This document shows, piece after piece, positions 11,249-24,276 of a stretch of DNA of 64,000 nt; the stretch's first letter is position 1, and each line of letters starts with the position of its first letter. The stretch comes from Salvia splendens. Its lineage: Eukaryota; Streptophyta; Magnoliopsida; Lamiales; Lamiaceae. Below the pieces are notes generated by a model. That model was given only the letters and a program-made list of their open reading frames with translations, did not search any database and was not told the DNA's origin. The translations under genes and the position numbers were made by a program. The stretch is from contig NC_056050.1 in the NCBI RefSeq assembly GCF_004379255.2, positions 18,469,514 to 18,533,513 of the forward strand. Reading direction: 5' to 3'.

Positions 11249-14200
11249 TCATCCAATGAAAAGTTTCCTCAGAGGTCCATCCTTGCGATCTTTGGTAGTT
11301 GACTCGGTTAATGCTAGGATTCTGCGGATTCCGGTTGTGGCAGCCCCTCTCCCCAGAGCGGCAGCCCTTGCTACAATCTCTTCCTTCAATGGAATGATCC
11401 CAGTAGGTGTGGGTTGATTAGGTGCCACTGCAGTGTTAGGTGCCGATGGAACGACTGTCTTAATGGATTGCTGATACGTCCCTGCCCCACGCTTGTTGTA
11501 GTCGTCTAGTATGCTTTGCTGGTCAGTCCTTTTGAGGCCCTGAAAATTTATTAAGTAATATCTATAGCATGTAAGCATGAAGAAATCATTTCAAAAATAA
11601 AAAAAAAAGGTTTAGAATTTTTACTCAGATGAATACTGAGAAACTAAATAAAAACGAAATTCAAGAATCCAAAGACGGGGAAAGAGCAACCTTAAGATCC
11701 AGAATTCGTTGAAACTCAGAAGGAGTACCCTCGGGCAGTAGAGCACAATATGTATCAGCCACAGAGTCAATGGGGGACAATATGACCTGTTGGATCATTT
11801 AAAGAACATTAACAAAGAATAGTGATTAAGAGGGCCTTGTTAAGTCATCACAGAGTTCAGTGTCAATGGAAATCTTACTTTCAACAGTGCTTCAGCTTTG
11901 CTCATTTCACGGCTAACAAATTTCGAGTAGCCAGCAGCGGCAGATACCTGCTTAGAGAAGCAAATAGGACAGTTCAAAATTGAAGTCATGGGGTATAAAC
12001 CTTAAGAAGGAAAGTGGTCGGTATGTTACCTGTTTTCCAAGGGAAGGAATTTCCAGAAGGATTGTTTTGACAGCTTGTGTATCCAGCAGCATCTGATTTC
12101 AATACGTAAAAACAATATAAGTCCAAAGAGTTAATAAGTTCATTTTTCACCAAAGAGAGGTTCTAAAATTTTGATATGGTCACACTAGCACAAAAGTATT
12201 CAGAAAATTATCATTCCGAATAATGGCCTTCTTTTTAACAAAACCCATCCAACTAGAAAAACTCAGAAAAAAAATCTACAAACAAAGTAAAAGGATTGTA
12301 CTTGCTGAGCTCCTGTTTCCGAGATTTGCTTGCATTTGAAGATATTGAGATAGAAGCGTGGACCAAGCGATGATGCAAGCTGCAGAGGTTAGAGAGGATT
12401 AGCTCGGCTGTTGTAGAAGAATAAACATTTAAAGAATAAAACTTATGTGCTTGTTTGTAAGGAGAAAAAGTTAATCCGCATAAAAATTAGTACTACATAG
12501 AAATTTTCATTGACTATAGTTATATTATCACAAGCTGATGTTAGTAATTATCCTTTAGGAACTCAAATACGCATACTGAAAATAATAGGAAACACCTTCA
12601 AGTATAATCCTCCAACTAAAGAGCAAGATATAGAAAGTCAATTTAGGCATTACTCATTCACCTTATCGAGGAAGAATTGGAAATATATAGGAGAAAGAAG
12701 CCTTCCAAGCACAGGAATGCTTGAAGTCAGAATTGTATTTATGCCATTCACATATCTGCAGGAATATACGTATGTTAACCTATGCAAAAACATACTATGT
12801 CGGCGATCATATATGTATCAAGGCATCTTACTCCGATTGGTCGCCAACACTTTCAAGTGTGCCCCAAGGAACACGTGTCATCGCTACCATTTCAGAGTCA
12901 AACTTTGTTTCAATACCATGCACAAGAGTTATCAGTGCTTTTGTTATAACTGCAGAGAACTCGTCCTGCAGAATACAGCAAAACTATGATAAGGGGGCTT
13001 GGGGTCGCAAGGCAGAAACGGTAAACAAGGCATACGAAGATTTTATCCACCTGCACTTCAGACATGTCGATGCTATCGGCATACTGGGGATCAACTATTT
13101 TGGATACATTTTCAGCCAATTCACCTGACTGATAATGTGTGAAAGAAAGAGACTTAGTCTTGGGTAAGAGAGATATAAAAGAAGCAAATGAAAGGACTTA
13201 AACATGCTATATCTGCAGCAGACATGTCGGTTCACGAGATACAGATCTCTTTATCAACCACCCATTAGAGTCAAACGTAGTACTCGAAATCTCGAATTGA
13301 CTTGTATTTGAGAAAGTAATGTAATTTTGTATCTAATGGCACTTAAATTATTGATGCAACTTCTCAGTTTTCAGTGAAGGTCTGAATTCCGCAGCAGAAT
13401 ATGCTGCTATTTTGCTAGAAACTCACAGTTATAGCATTTGGTGTACCATAATTATTTACTGAAACAACAGAAATTTCGATAGTAACATAATTGAAAATTT
13501 TCATATATATAACTCCAGTCGATAAGAAGAAAAATTGAAGTACAAGAATATCCAAGTCATGGCTCTAAAACAGTAACAAGCAGGCTAGGTTGCTTAGCAA
13601 CATTCTAAATCAAACCCACCATTTTAATCTTCTGCGTCCTAAAGATTATTGGGTTATTGCATCTAACTACTTAATGAATTTGGTTTGCAGATGAATGAAG
13701 CATTTCAAAACTAACCGTTGTGTGACAATATTCAGCTGTGTTGACTATATAGCAGATCAAACGTTCATCCTTGTCAGATGTCTGTGATAAAAGGTTGGTC
13801 AGTTGAACACAATGAAGATAGCATTCAAACAAACATAAGAAAGATACATAAAGTCAAAAACACATAGACACACACCAAAAAAGATTCAATAAACAGTACC
13901 TTGATCTGACCATCCATTCCTGTAGCAGCTGCTACAAGTCCTGTACCACCCTTCGGCAATCTTAAGAAAAGCTTTGTAGCATAAGCTTTAAGAATTCTTT
14001 GGAATACCTATTTACAGGAAAATGTAGTCGGAGAACGTGTAAAATAGTTGCTTTAATGAAAAATCACAAAAAATATCCTTATTGTTTAGGCATATGCATA
14101 TAACATTGTGAATTAAACAAACCTTGAATAAATTAAACAATGTCTGTTTTTTTGTCAGAGCACTGCATCTCTTTAACGTTCTTCTGATGATCAAAAACAC

Positions 14201-17200
14201 CTTCACAATACAGTGAATAAGGATTTAGGATTAAGCATGCTCTAATGTGATGAAGGATTTAGGATTAAGCATGCTCTAATGTGATGAATAATGCAATAAT
14301 AAGCAAAGGCGTGCAAGAAATGCAAAAGAACGACTGATTTTATCATATTCAGTGACGTGCAGTGTTAATTAAATAGTTACTTCACCAGAACCAGGTAGTC
14401 ATATAAAATCCCAGTAAAAAATGAATCAGGCAAACAAACACTTCTACAGTTCTACTTTATATTATTATTGGTTTTATGAATTTTAAAGAGCGATATATTT
14501 TGCATATAATTTTCCATTTTAGTTGATATTGCTTAGACTAAATAGTACGAGAGTTTGAAATGAACAAGGTAGAAGCATATGCATTATGGATTTTGTTTTT
14601 ATAAATTCTAACAAATCATCGGTATTTAACAATTCATTCTAAGTCTCTTTAAGCATACCTGCATACTGCTTGATAAAATATTAGTTTGACTCCCCTCTTC
14701 AATTTCCCATGTTTCTTCCTGTAATATAAGATGCAAATATATGTTAGTCATGGAAAAAAACGTAGAAGGACCTAAAAGTTAAACACCAATAGAGAATCAG
14801 AGTGACCCAAACCTGGACAAGTTTCTCCAAATGCTCCATAAGAGTTCTTTCCTCCAGTTCAACATAGACCGCCAAGTAAGGTTCAAAGCATGATGAAATG
14901 ATCCCTCTAAAATTGAACTGCCAGGTAAATCAATCGCATTAAAGGTAAGATTTTGATTAGTTCCTAAGTTCATGAACGTGAACCTTATAAATGAAACAGT
15001 TAATGGAGTTGTTATACTGATAAGCTGAAACTTCATGCATTTTTTTTTTGTAAAATTAAAAATAAAGTCAATTCTAAAATCTGCCATATGATTAAGCACA
15101 AAATGCAAGAACAGACTCTTTGGTTTGCCTACACTGCTACTCAGTCAATGAAACAGCTAAATTTGAAGCAAGCAAATCTATACAAGATGGATGATGGGTA
15201 AAATCTTGTTTCTGATCATAAAATAAAAGAGAAACACTATTTTTAACCACATGCAGCAATTTGTAAGAAAAACAAGACAAGAAAAGTTACCCCAGCATCA
15301 GGCACAGACAGATCTTTGTGGCCATCTTGGTCCTGATTAGAAAAATAACTAAGTTAGGCAGAAGTAACATTGTGTGGATATCAATTTTGCACTATCAGAA
15401 TATATCAACTGATGGACTAAGTGAAGAAATCAGTGAACATGCCTCACTCTCACTTCCTTGATGTGCTGCGAGCTTTTTCTCATATTTCTTTCGAATGTCT
15501 GAAATAGTCTGACTGCTACTCTCAGTTGTATCTTCCCCAGTGTCGCTTCCTGATTCCTTGTTGCGACTTCCACCACCGAATTTCTCTGCTAGTTCTTCCT
15601 CAAACTCCAAAGTCCGCTGTAAAGCCTACTAGCACCCATCATAGAAGCATTACTTATGCAACTCTTTAAAAGATGCATGGCTGAAAAGTACATGTTTTTC
15701 ACCCATATTATTAATGTCACAGTAATACAGTACAAGGTCAAACTTTTGCAATTTCTCTAGCTGAGCGCCGAGAAAGGAAAAACCAAGCCTTATAGGTCTA
15801 TAAGTGAATGGATATCAAAGTAGATAGTAGAACTTGTTTTGTTGTACGATTAAGAAATGTGCTTAAGAAGCTAATATTTGATCAATTTAGGGGTGCAAGG
15901 ATATTGGAACATAAATGTAGCATAACAGCAGAACAAAAGCACAATAACAGACACCAAATGGAATGCATACAGCAGAGGTGCACATGCATTTGATATGAGG
16001 CAAGGAAATCAGTCAATCACCACTGGGTAAAAGGTTGAAATTAGCACTTTGGCATATATATACATTAATTTTTTGGACTACTTCAGGAAACAAGGTACAG
16101 AAGAACCTTACCAGCAACAATGTTCCAACATCTGGTTTTTCTTTAAGATTGTTGAGGATGTCTACCAGTTGTGTCCTGCTCACCCCATAAAGAACTCCAT
16201 CATGATGTAAAATTCATCATGAAGTTAATGATCTTGTTACTGTTATCTTCTTAGCGACCCAGATAAAACCATCAAACAAATTTATTCTTACAAAGTGTTA
16301 TTCAGTGACTATAAACACAAATATTGCAACTGCAACGTTATGAAGAAACACCCACTAGGAGTGTCTCTACTAGCAACAGAATGGCAGATTCAATGAGAAA
16401 CAACAAAAAAAGGATCTACAGGATAATGAAATTATGCAATCAAGATTATACTTATGCTATGCTACTACACTTTCAGATTTCAAAATATTAGAAATCCATG
16501 TCCTCAAAATGGATGTCCATTATATAAGTCAAACAAGGATGTAAACCTAGGAGAACAGTTCACAAGCAATGCTAAAACTCACAATCATAGGTTTCGCATG
16601 TGAGTTCAAACGTGACATAAATCACCAACCTCGTCAACTTGCAGAACTGGATGCAAAGCAGATAAGGGACATGCCATGAAGAGGGGAAAAGTTTCCAAAT
16701 CTCCTCATTGGTTCGTAGGCGGCGCTTGATCCAAGCATATCGTCTTTCTGTTTTATCCAACTTTGCCAGTTCTGACAAATTTAGCCAAGTTTCGAGTTCC
16801 AACATATCAAAGTCAACTACATGAAAAATTGGGAGGCAATAACAAAAATCAAAATATAAAGCAATACGACAAACCTGCTCCCTCAAAAATTTGCTGGTAT
16901 GAAGTAAGCTCTCTACTACAGAAATTTTTTACTAACTCTTCTCTAACTGATGGCTCAAGGGCATCAACAACCAGACATGCGTCAGATAGCTGCTGCAGTA
17001 AATTAGATTCCTCGGTCTCTTTACCTGTACCTAAGCTGTACAAAAAGTAGAGGAAAAGAAGGTTGAAAAGTAAGTCAGAACACAGAAACTTGTACTCCTG
17101 ATGTAATAAAACTCAAATCAACCGTATGATCAAAAAAGCAACTAGAAACTCAAAGCAAAACATCTAGATTATTTGACAATTGACATGTGTTCACAAAAAA

Positions 17201-20200
17201 ATGGTGATCATGATAATCTTTTCCCTAGATCTCCCAAGTTCCGAATCTACCTAAACACCACCAGGCACCAACTGAAAAGAAAAGATCAAGGAGTAGGAGA
17301 GATTCATAAGCAGCGACTTAGCGCTCCATACAATTGTAATGCAGCAATGAAATTAACTGTAACACATAAAAAGCATTTTGTCTTAGTCAATCTCCAGACT
17401 TCATAATTAACACACCTAGAGAAATCTGAGAACACATGAGACTTCAAAATTTGTTTGATGCTCTTGAATTTTTCTCTTAGCTCCGTGATCTTCTGAAAAT
17501 CTCTGTAAGCCTCAAAATGACTGCATAACTGGTTGACAGCCTGAAATGTATACCCAACTCATGAAACTATGGGAAAGAAGAATCAGGAAAACTGTGATTA
17601 CATCTACATCCCATCAACAATTATAACATATACCTCTTACCTCAAAGTAAATGTGATTGAATGTATTAGCGTGGTTTTTGTAAGATGATGCTCAATATTT
17701 CTAATGCAAGAAACAATTAATTCAGCTCTGAGCACCGACCAATGTAGCTCAAAAAATATATCAACTGTAAACAAAGAAAGACTGCAAGCATGTGCACACC
17801 ATGTAATACCTCAAGTTGTGCAGCTGCCTCCTTGTATTGTCTTTTAGAAGCCATAGCTTGAAGTTGTTCTACAGCAGATACTGTCAACAAGAGAAAAGGA
17901 GGAATGATTTTGCAGGAATCAGATTCCATTTAAAAAGAGAAGAATGCGTAAATAAAGTAGTACAGAACCTATTAAACGTTACCAAAAAGGATAGATTGTT
18001 AACAAAGAACTCAACATGTAGCTTTATGTTTCAACCATAAGCAGTGACCTCATTTAAAAGTATAAACTAGACTTCTTCAAGAGCTCATCGGGAAATATCT
18101 ATCACTTTGCTAATTTGTTAACTTTCAATTAGTTCTCAGACATGCAATGAGCCATATATATAGGGAAACAATAACAAGGATTGAGAATATCATATTTTCA
18201 ACAAAGTTACTCGAAAAAACTAGTGGAAGTGGAAAATTAAAAAAGATAGAGAGGGAGACAAAAAAAAACGAGTTCCCAACTGCTCCATCTCGCAGAAACA
18301 TATTTATCTTGATTTTCGAATTCCAAAATCATCCACTCCCTCAGGATTTATACATAGAGTTATGTCCTGCCTAGTTCTCTACAATTAGAAAGTTACAATC
18401 CTTATCTTGATTCACGGGTTAAAGTAGATGTGAACTACTAGGCCATAAGCTCCCCATCCTTGTTATCAAGGATCTCCTGGACATTATCAGGAAAAAGAAA
18501 AGGAGAAAATAGAAAACATTAATCAAACTATACCATCTCTGTTGAAACTCATACTATTACCTTTGATGAGCTGAAACCAGGAAGTAAAAAAATACTGATA
18601 TAATGATGATAACAGATAATGTTTTAACAAAATTTTAACCAAATAGTATAATACTAAAATCGCACCCGCATGAGCATTAATAAGAGAGTTCTGTAGGCAA
18701 GCTTTAATGCATTTCATATACAATAAGACTTTACAGTTACAAACTTACACAACAAGATTCATAGGACTACCACTAAAACCCAAATAAAAACAAGATTGAA
18801 TAAGAATCAAACTCCACTCCAAGATAATCAAGACCAAAAACTTTACCTAGCATAGTAAGACGATGAAGGGCAGTAATTGTAGTAGTTATATGCTTCTTTG
18901 CAAAATCCAGTTTCTTGATGTCCCGGCATATTTCCTGAACCATTGTTTCACTTTGCTCTGCTTTAGTCTTTATTTCTTGCATTTTGTACAAGAGTTCCTA
19001 TGTTCAAATGATATATCTAATTAGTGAAAGGCAGTAAGAGAAAAAACAATGTTTTTGAGAAATATGATAAGCAGTTAGAGGAGGGTATTTGCGCTAAGAA
19101 AATAAAAAATCTGCCATGTCAATTAAGTAAATGATTAAAGTAATGGACAAACCTGAACAGCATGAGTAGCTGCTGCAAGGTCCTCCCGGGCCTTGCTCCC
19201 TGAATTACTCTATTAGAAATGCAGACATCATAAACGTGTCAATAGATTAAGATTGTTGAGAAGAAAAAATTTATTTGTTGATAAGCAAGGCATCAGTAAA
19301 AACCAGCAAAAGTGTTGTTTAACTCTTAAATAAAGCAAACAACTGTCCCAAAGTCAATGGTTCCACTTCAAACGGAAGAAAACATATGGCGAATACAACA
19401 AAAAAGAAGATGCAAGCATTCGTATGAAACCACCTAGAAGTGAAAGTATGCAGTGTTTTGGCATGTAATCTGGGTTGTATTTGGTAATAGTAATACATTA
19501 ACAACTTTAAGGACAAGACCAGAAAAGCAGGCTTACATGTATGCCAAAAGAGCAAGCAAGTTACTAGTGTGAGTGCCCTTTTCTAGTTTTATGTTCACTA
19601 ATCATATCATCTTTACCAAACGAATGCCCTGCTGCAAAGGGCTAACACTAGCATGATAGAATAAACCCAGAATATTATTCTCCAACACCAAGCATTCTTT
19701 AATTAGTTAATTGAGATAGTACTATATTTTAACTACTATTTACAAAAGATCAGATCTCGAGTGAGCTTGCTTTCCCCACCCAAGCCTTAAATCTTCTGAT
19801 CCCCTATTCTCCATTTACTTTATCATGCCAAAACTCATTCAACTGATTCCATATATTCCAATCCAAGCAAGCAAAAATAAACCTCTAAAATCAAAGATGG
19901 AATTACAGTCTAAGAGAGTCATATCCACCAGTTTATCAGCAATAACTGACCACCAATTAGTGAAGATACCAACCTGCTGGCGAACAGCAGCCAAAATCTC
20001 AGCATCCACCCTACGGATTTCACTATGTATTTTCTGCATAAGGGGCTCAACACCAGATAGAGAGGCCTCTGCATGACAACCAGCTTCCACATCATCAACA
20101 ACTGAACTAAGTTTAATAGAGCAACATCTAGAAGTTCAAGTCCCACCAGCACAGGCAAACTCAACCTATCTGATCACAAAGAAAATTTGCTCTTATTCTA

Positions 20201-20595
20201 CTTCTGTTTCTAAACACCCTTTCCGAAAAAATGGCTTCATAACTTGGACTTAATGGACAGGAAATATTAGCGAAACTATACGAGCTTGAACTAACTCTTC
20301 CTAAATCCTAGCCAAGTCAGGATCAGTTTTTCCTGGGTTTAGTTTCCCATCGACTTCCTACTTATAAAATTCCCAGAAGCCAAAAAGACACTAAAATTCC
20401 CCCTCATAAATTAATTCTTGGAATATTTCCATGAACTCAGATCATTCTGAACAAATCCTTCCAACTATAGCTTACGCCAATCCCTAATAGTATAAAAAAT
20501 AATCACGGAAACAGATACAGAGAAAGATGTGCGGAACCTGTGGGGAACATCTGATTGATGTAATCCAAAGCGCTCTGCTTGTCAGGTGCCGCCAT
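11249..20595 (-). CDS. VPS53: VPS53, subunit of the GARP/EARP tethering complex (24 exons)
   Basis: VPS53 joins VPS51, VPS52 and VPS54 in the GARP complex, which tethers endosome-derived vesicles at the trans-Golgi network; the Arabidopsis orthologue is HIT1. Frame-preserving exons in coding order are 20595-20538, 20068-19974, 19209-19153, 18997-18847, 17880-17810, 17540-17416, 17035-16875, 16771-16630, 16175-16112, 15625-15443, 15332-15291, 14917-14813, 14718-14659, 14200-14123, 14007-13900, 13781-13716, 13128-13051, 12965-12832, 12755-12662, 12379-12302, 12092-12030, 11947-11879, 11786-11691 and 11539-11249. They sum to 2,469 bp, 822 residues, close to the usual plant length. The N-terminus (ALDYINQMFPTEASLSGV) and ALHRLTMLVSAVEQLQ are hallmark Vps53 text. 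A helical, coiled-coil-prone N-terminal half is followed by a Ser/Glu-rich linker around exon 10. Every intron is GT-AG except intron 10, which reads GC-AG. No disabling lesion is seen. Confidence 0.95.
14221..14288. repeat. Exact 34-bp tandem duplication beside VPS53 exon 14
   Basis: Units 14221-14254 and 14255-14288 both read GGATTTAGGATTAAGCATGC followed by TCTAATGTGATGAA. They lie in the intron between exons 13 and 14, about 20 bp from the exon 14 acceptor. Confidence 0.9.
15441..15442 (-). other. GC 5' splice site of VPS53 intron 10
   Basis: Exon 10 ends ...AGTGAGAGTGAG and the intron starts GCATGT. Nearby GT dinucleotides would put exon 11 (residues DQDGHKDL) out of frame, whereas the GC site keeps phase 0. 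AG|GC fits the known GC-AG minority class. Confidence 0.65.
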
Positions 20596-21077
20596 TTTGC
20601 GCGATCAAAAACTAAAAAGGAGATCCTAATCCATCAACCAATTACTCACAAACACTGGAAACTCATTGAACGGATCTGAATCATGCGCTAGAAACCGCTG
20701 CTAATTCGAAAAAAAAGTGCCGAGAAATCACATCAAATTGAAAATTATGCTACCTGGTGAGTCACTAGTCCCCTACGCCTCCGCCAATCGAACTGTTTCT
20801 CAATCAAAATCGGAGCTGGAAATGAAAAATTGAGTGAATGAGCGATCCTTTTTCCGATTAGTAGCTGCCAAACGAAGAAAAAAACTTGGATTTCCTTTAA
20901 CTTGAATCGTCAATTCGCCAGCTTAAATGAGCAAACTGCCGATTTTCTGTCAATTCTAACTCCCATAGCCATAATTTGTTTAACAATCAAAATCGGGACT
21001 TTGAGCGAGAAAGAAAACTCATTATTAGCATTTTAATTTTAATTTTTTTTAAGTTATACTCCCTCTTTTTTAAGTTA
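20596..21077 (-). other. Probable 5' leader and promoter region of VPS53
   Basis: No coding region is seen. GGTAGCATAATTTTC-type sequence on the minus strand could hold a leader intron, but I cannot place one. A Stowaway-like element starts at 21078. Confidence 0.4.
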
Positions 21078-21316
21078 TACTCCCTCGGTTCCATGAGTCA
21101 TTTTACGATTTTGGTACGTTCCATAGTAGTGAAGTCATTTCCCTAGTAAAAGTCAACTCGTTTCTTCTCACTTACTTTACTCTCTCTTACCTTATTCTCT
21201 CTTCATCTCACAACCTTTTTTCTTTTCTACTTTATTCTTCCTTTTCTTAATTCACTTAACACAATTTTTCTTAATCTCTGTGCCGGAAAGAAATGTCTCC
21301 ATGAACAGAAGGAGTA
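21078..21316. mobile_element. Stowaway-like MITE upstream of VPS53
   Basis: It begins TACTCCCTCGGTTCC and ends GAACAGAAGGAGTA with TA edges. Its first bases, with preceding TTTTTTAAGTTA, are duplicated immediately upstream (near 21049), suggesting local slippage at the insertion edge. Confidence 0.75.
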
Positions 21317-21539
21317 AGATTGAATATTGTTCTGTTTTTTATAAGATCAATTCGTTGGTTAAATTTGTTACTACTTGTATTTCTTTGGTTGCTAAAATTG
21401 ATAAATATTAATACAAAATGCAATTTTTTCCTCAATAGTCAACGCTATAAAGGAGTATATGAATTTCTAGTTACATTAAAATGTATTTCATTCCAAAAAA
21501 TATGCATTTTAGATTGAACACAAGTTTTAATGCATGATT

Positions 21540-21696
21540 GATAAAATAACGAAGAAGTAGAAAGGAAAAGTAAGTAATGTTAATGGAAAATGGATCTCAC
21601 CTTTTAGAAAAAAAAAGTTTTCAAATTTTGAAAGTACTCTTTTGATATGATGCATGAAATATAAAAAATGTATATTCTTATGGGGCGGAAGGAGTA
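21540..21696. mobile_element. Right part of a degenerate Stowaway-like MITE
   Basis: The text ACAAGTTTTAATGCATGATTG and the right end GGGGCGGAAGGAGTA match this group. I cannot find a convincing left end. Confidence 0.45.
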
Positions 21697-22027
21697 TTTA
21701 ATATGGTGCTTGAAAATTTGAAACAAGAAACTGAATCCCGACTAAAGGCTAATCATCACACAAAATGCAAATTCATTATAGTAAACTATAAAAATGGTCC
21801 CTGGACTATGAGTTTATCTAGCCCATAGTCCCTGGATTTTGAAAATATTGTCAGACATCCCTGGACTAAGGGTTTATCTCGAAATTGGTCATTTTTCACT
21901 ATTTTCGGTCGAAAATACCCTTTTGGGGTTTTGGGGGTTTGGGCAATTTGATCTTTTTACACTTTTAACATTTTAAATCTGATACTATTATTTTAGTTAT
22001 GTACTAAATCTGATATTATTTTAAAAT

Positions 22028-22836
22028 GAGTAAATGCCAAAATTGGTCCTGGACATATGCTCATTTTATCATTTTGGTCCTAAACATTATCTTTTGAATT
22101 TTTTGGTCCTGGACATTTCAAATCGGATCACAATTGGTCCTCCGTTAACAATTCTGTTAATATTTAACGGTCAACGATTTTAATCACAATTTTGACCAAC
22201 TTAAACAATTTTTAATTATTTAATCATCAAAAATATTTTTTTAAATAAAATCATAAATTATTTGATTATTTAAAAATTGTTTAAGTTGTAATAAATAATT
22301 TATGATTTTTTGATGATAAACACAATTTTGACCAACTTAAACAAATTTTAAGTATTTAATCATCAAAATTATTATTTTTAAATAAAATCATAAATAATTT
22401 AATTATTTAAAAATTGTTTAAGTTGTAATAAATAATTTATGATTTTTTTATGATAAACACAATTTTGACCAACTTAAATAATTTTTTATTATTTAATCAT
22501 CAAAATTATTTTTTTTAAATAAAATCATAAATAATTTTGTTATTTAAAAATTGTTTAAGTTGGAATAAATAATTTAATTATTTAAAAATTATTTAATTAT
22601 TTCTAATAAATAATTTATGATTTTATTTAAAAAAATAATTTTGATGATTAAATAATTAAAAATTGTTTAAGTTGGTCAAAATTGTGATTAAAATCGTTGA
22701 CCGTTAACGGAATTGTTGACGGAGGACCAATTGTGATCCGATTTGAAATGCCCAGGACCAAAAAATTCAAAAGATAAAGTTTAGGACCAAAATGATAAAA
22801 TGAGCATATGTTCAGGACCAATTTTGGCCTTTACTC
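22028..22836. mobile_element. Mutator-like MITE, 809 bp, nested in the left arm
   Basis: Its ends are GAGTAAATGCCAAAATTGGT and ACCAATTTTGGCCTTTACTC, and the inverted similarity extends for about 170 bp (TCCTGGACATATGCTCATTT, TTATCTTTTGAATTTTTTGG). The exact 9-bp duplication TTTTAAAAT lies at 22019-22027 and 22837-22845. The centre (about 22190-22680) is a tandem series of AT-rich units that are themselves near-palindromic. Confidence 0.9.
22190..22680. repeat. Tandem near-palindromic AT-rich units inside the MITE
   Basis: ACAATTTTGACCAACTTAAA recurs near 22190, 22320 and 22457, each time followed by ATTATTTAATCATCAAAA and its complement TTTTGATGATTAAATAAT-like text. Each unit can fold on itself. 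Confidence 0.75.
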
Positions 22837-23661
22837 TTTTAAAATTATCATTCTTCTTCCCTTTTGTCATCCTTCACTTTGTTTCTTTATTTCAATATTA
22901 GATTTAATTTTATAAAATTAAATTTTAAATTTCAATTTTTAAATATCAATAAATTTTTTTAATTATAAAAATTATTAAATTACAAAAATTAATAGTCATA
23001 ATCAATATTTGATAGTGTCTAATATTTAATCAATAAGGTATGACAACGCCTTAGTTTTAATCAATATTTAATAGCTTTAATCATAAATAGATCATATAAG
23101 ACGATTTATTCTGAAATAAATATGTATATAATGTAAGACTAGTATAATTTTCGTTTATTAATTTGCAAACAATCAAAATTTACTAGAAAATTTCAACAAA
23201 AATACTCATATATAAAAATTTTAGTAGGATCAAATTTTTAGTCAACTTCATAATATTCAATCACAAGCAATTATAACAAACGAACAAAAACTAAATAGAA
23301 TAGCTCTTATTTTTCCATCATGATTCCTATTATTTTTCTGTACTTCTTCAATTCAGCGGAATATTATATTAAATAACAAAAATTAATAATTTTAATTAAA
23401 AAAATTTATTGATATTTAAATTTATAAAATTAAATCTAATATTGAAATATAGAAACAAAGTGAAGGATGACAAAAGGGAAGAAGAATGGTAATTTTGAAA
23501 TAATATCAGATTTAGTACATAACTGAAATAATATCAGATTTAAAATGTTAAAAGTGTAAAAAGACCAAATTGCCCAACCCCCTCCCCCAAAAGGGTATTT
23601 TCGACAGAAAATAGTGAAAAAGGACAAATTTCGAGATAAACCCTTAGTCCAGGGATGTCTG

Positions 23662-24189
23662 TGTTAGGATCGTCGACTGCAACATTAGTTTGATATTGTC
23701 CGCTTTGGGTCAAGCCCGCACGGATTTATTTTTGGGTCACTCCCAAAAGGCCTCAAACTAATTGAGGTTGAACATGAATTATATACACCTTCCAACTTCC
23801 CTCACTCATCCGATGTGGGATAGGTTTGTAACCCAACAAACCTCCCCTCAAACCGAGACCACATCGGGAACGCAGTCGACACAAACATGGGTCGTTCCAA
23901 CCCTGGCCCCTGGGTCATCCTGGGCCCGACTCTAACCCAAGTCCTTCAGGGCCCGACCCTAACCGGGGCTCATCCAGGCACAACCCATAGCCACCTGGGC
24001 TCTGATACCACTTGTTAGGATCGTTGACTGCAACATTAGTTTGATATTGTCCGCTTTAGGTCAAGCCCGCACGGATTTGTTTTTGGGTCACTCCCAAAAG
24101 GCCTCAAACTAATTGGGGTTTGACAGGAATTATATACACCCTCCAACTTCCCTCACTCATCCGATGTGGGATAGATTTGTAACCCAATA
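23662..24189 (-). mobile_element. Complete TRIM retrotransposon, 528 bp
   Basis: Two 177-bp direct LTRs (23662-23838 and 24013-24189) enclose 174 bp of non-coding sequence. Read on the minus strand, the LTR starts TGTTGGGTTACAAA (one copy has TATTGGG) and ends CCTAACA. Just inside the minus-strand 5' LTR is TGGTATCAGAGC (complement at 23999-24010), the primer-binding site matching initiator methionine tRNA. A purine run GAGGGGAGG precedes the other LTR. The 5-bp duplication GTCTG is exact at 23657-23661 and 24190-24194. With no coding capacity, it depends on proteins from other retroelements. Confidence 0.93.
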
Positions 24190-24276
24190 GTCTGGCGATA
24201 TTTTTAAAGTCTAGGGACTATGGGCGAGATAAACCCATAGTCCAAGGACCATTTTTGTAGTTCACTCAATTCATTA

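Larger units (their letters stand above)
21779..24267. mobile_element. Mutator-like non-autonomous element, 2,489 bp, host of two further insertions
   Basis: The long arms are inverted copies: AACTATAAAAATGGTCCCTG on the left pairs with the reverse complement of AGGACCATTTTTGTAGTT on the right. The similarity continues inward through the GGTTTATCTCGAAATT and CACTATTTTCGGTCGAAAAT blocks for several hundred bases. An exact 9-bp duplication, AATTCATTA, flanks it (21770-21778 and 24268-24276). No transposase is present. The left arm is split by a second Mutator-like element and the right arm by a TRIM retrotransposon. Confidence 0.88.
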
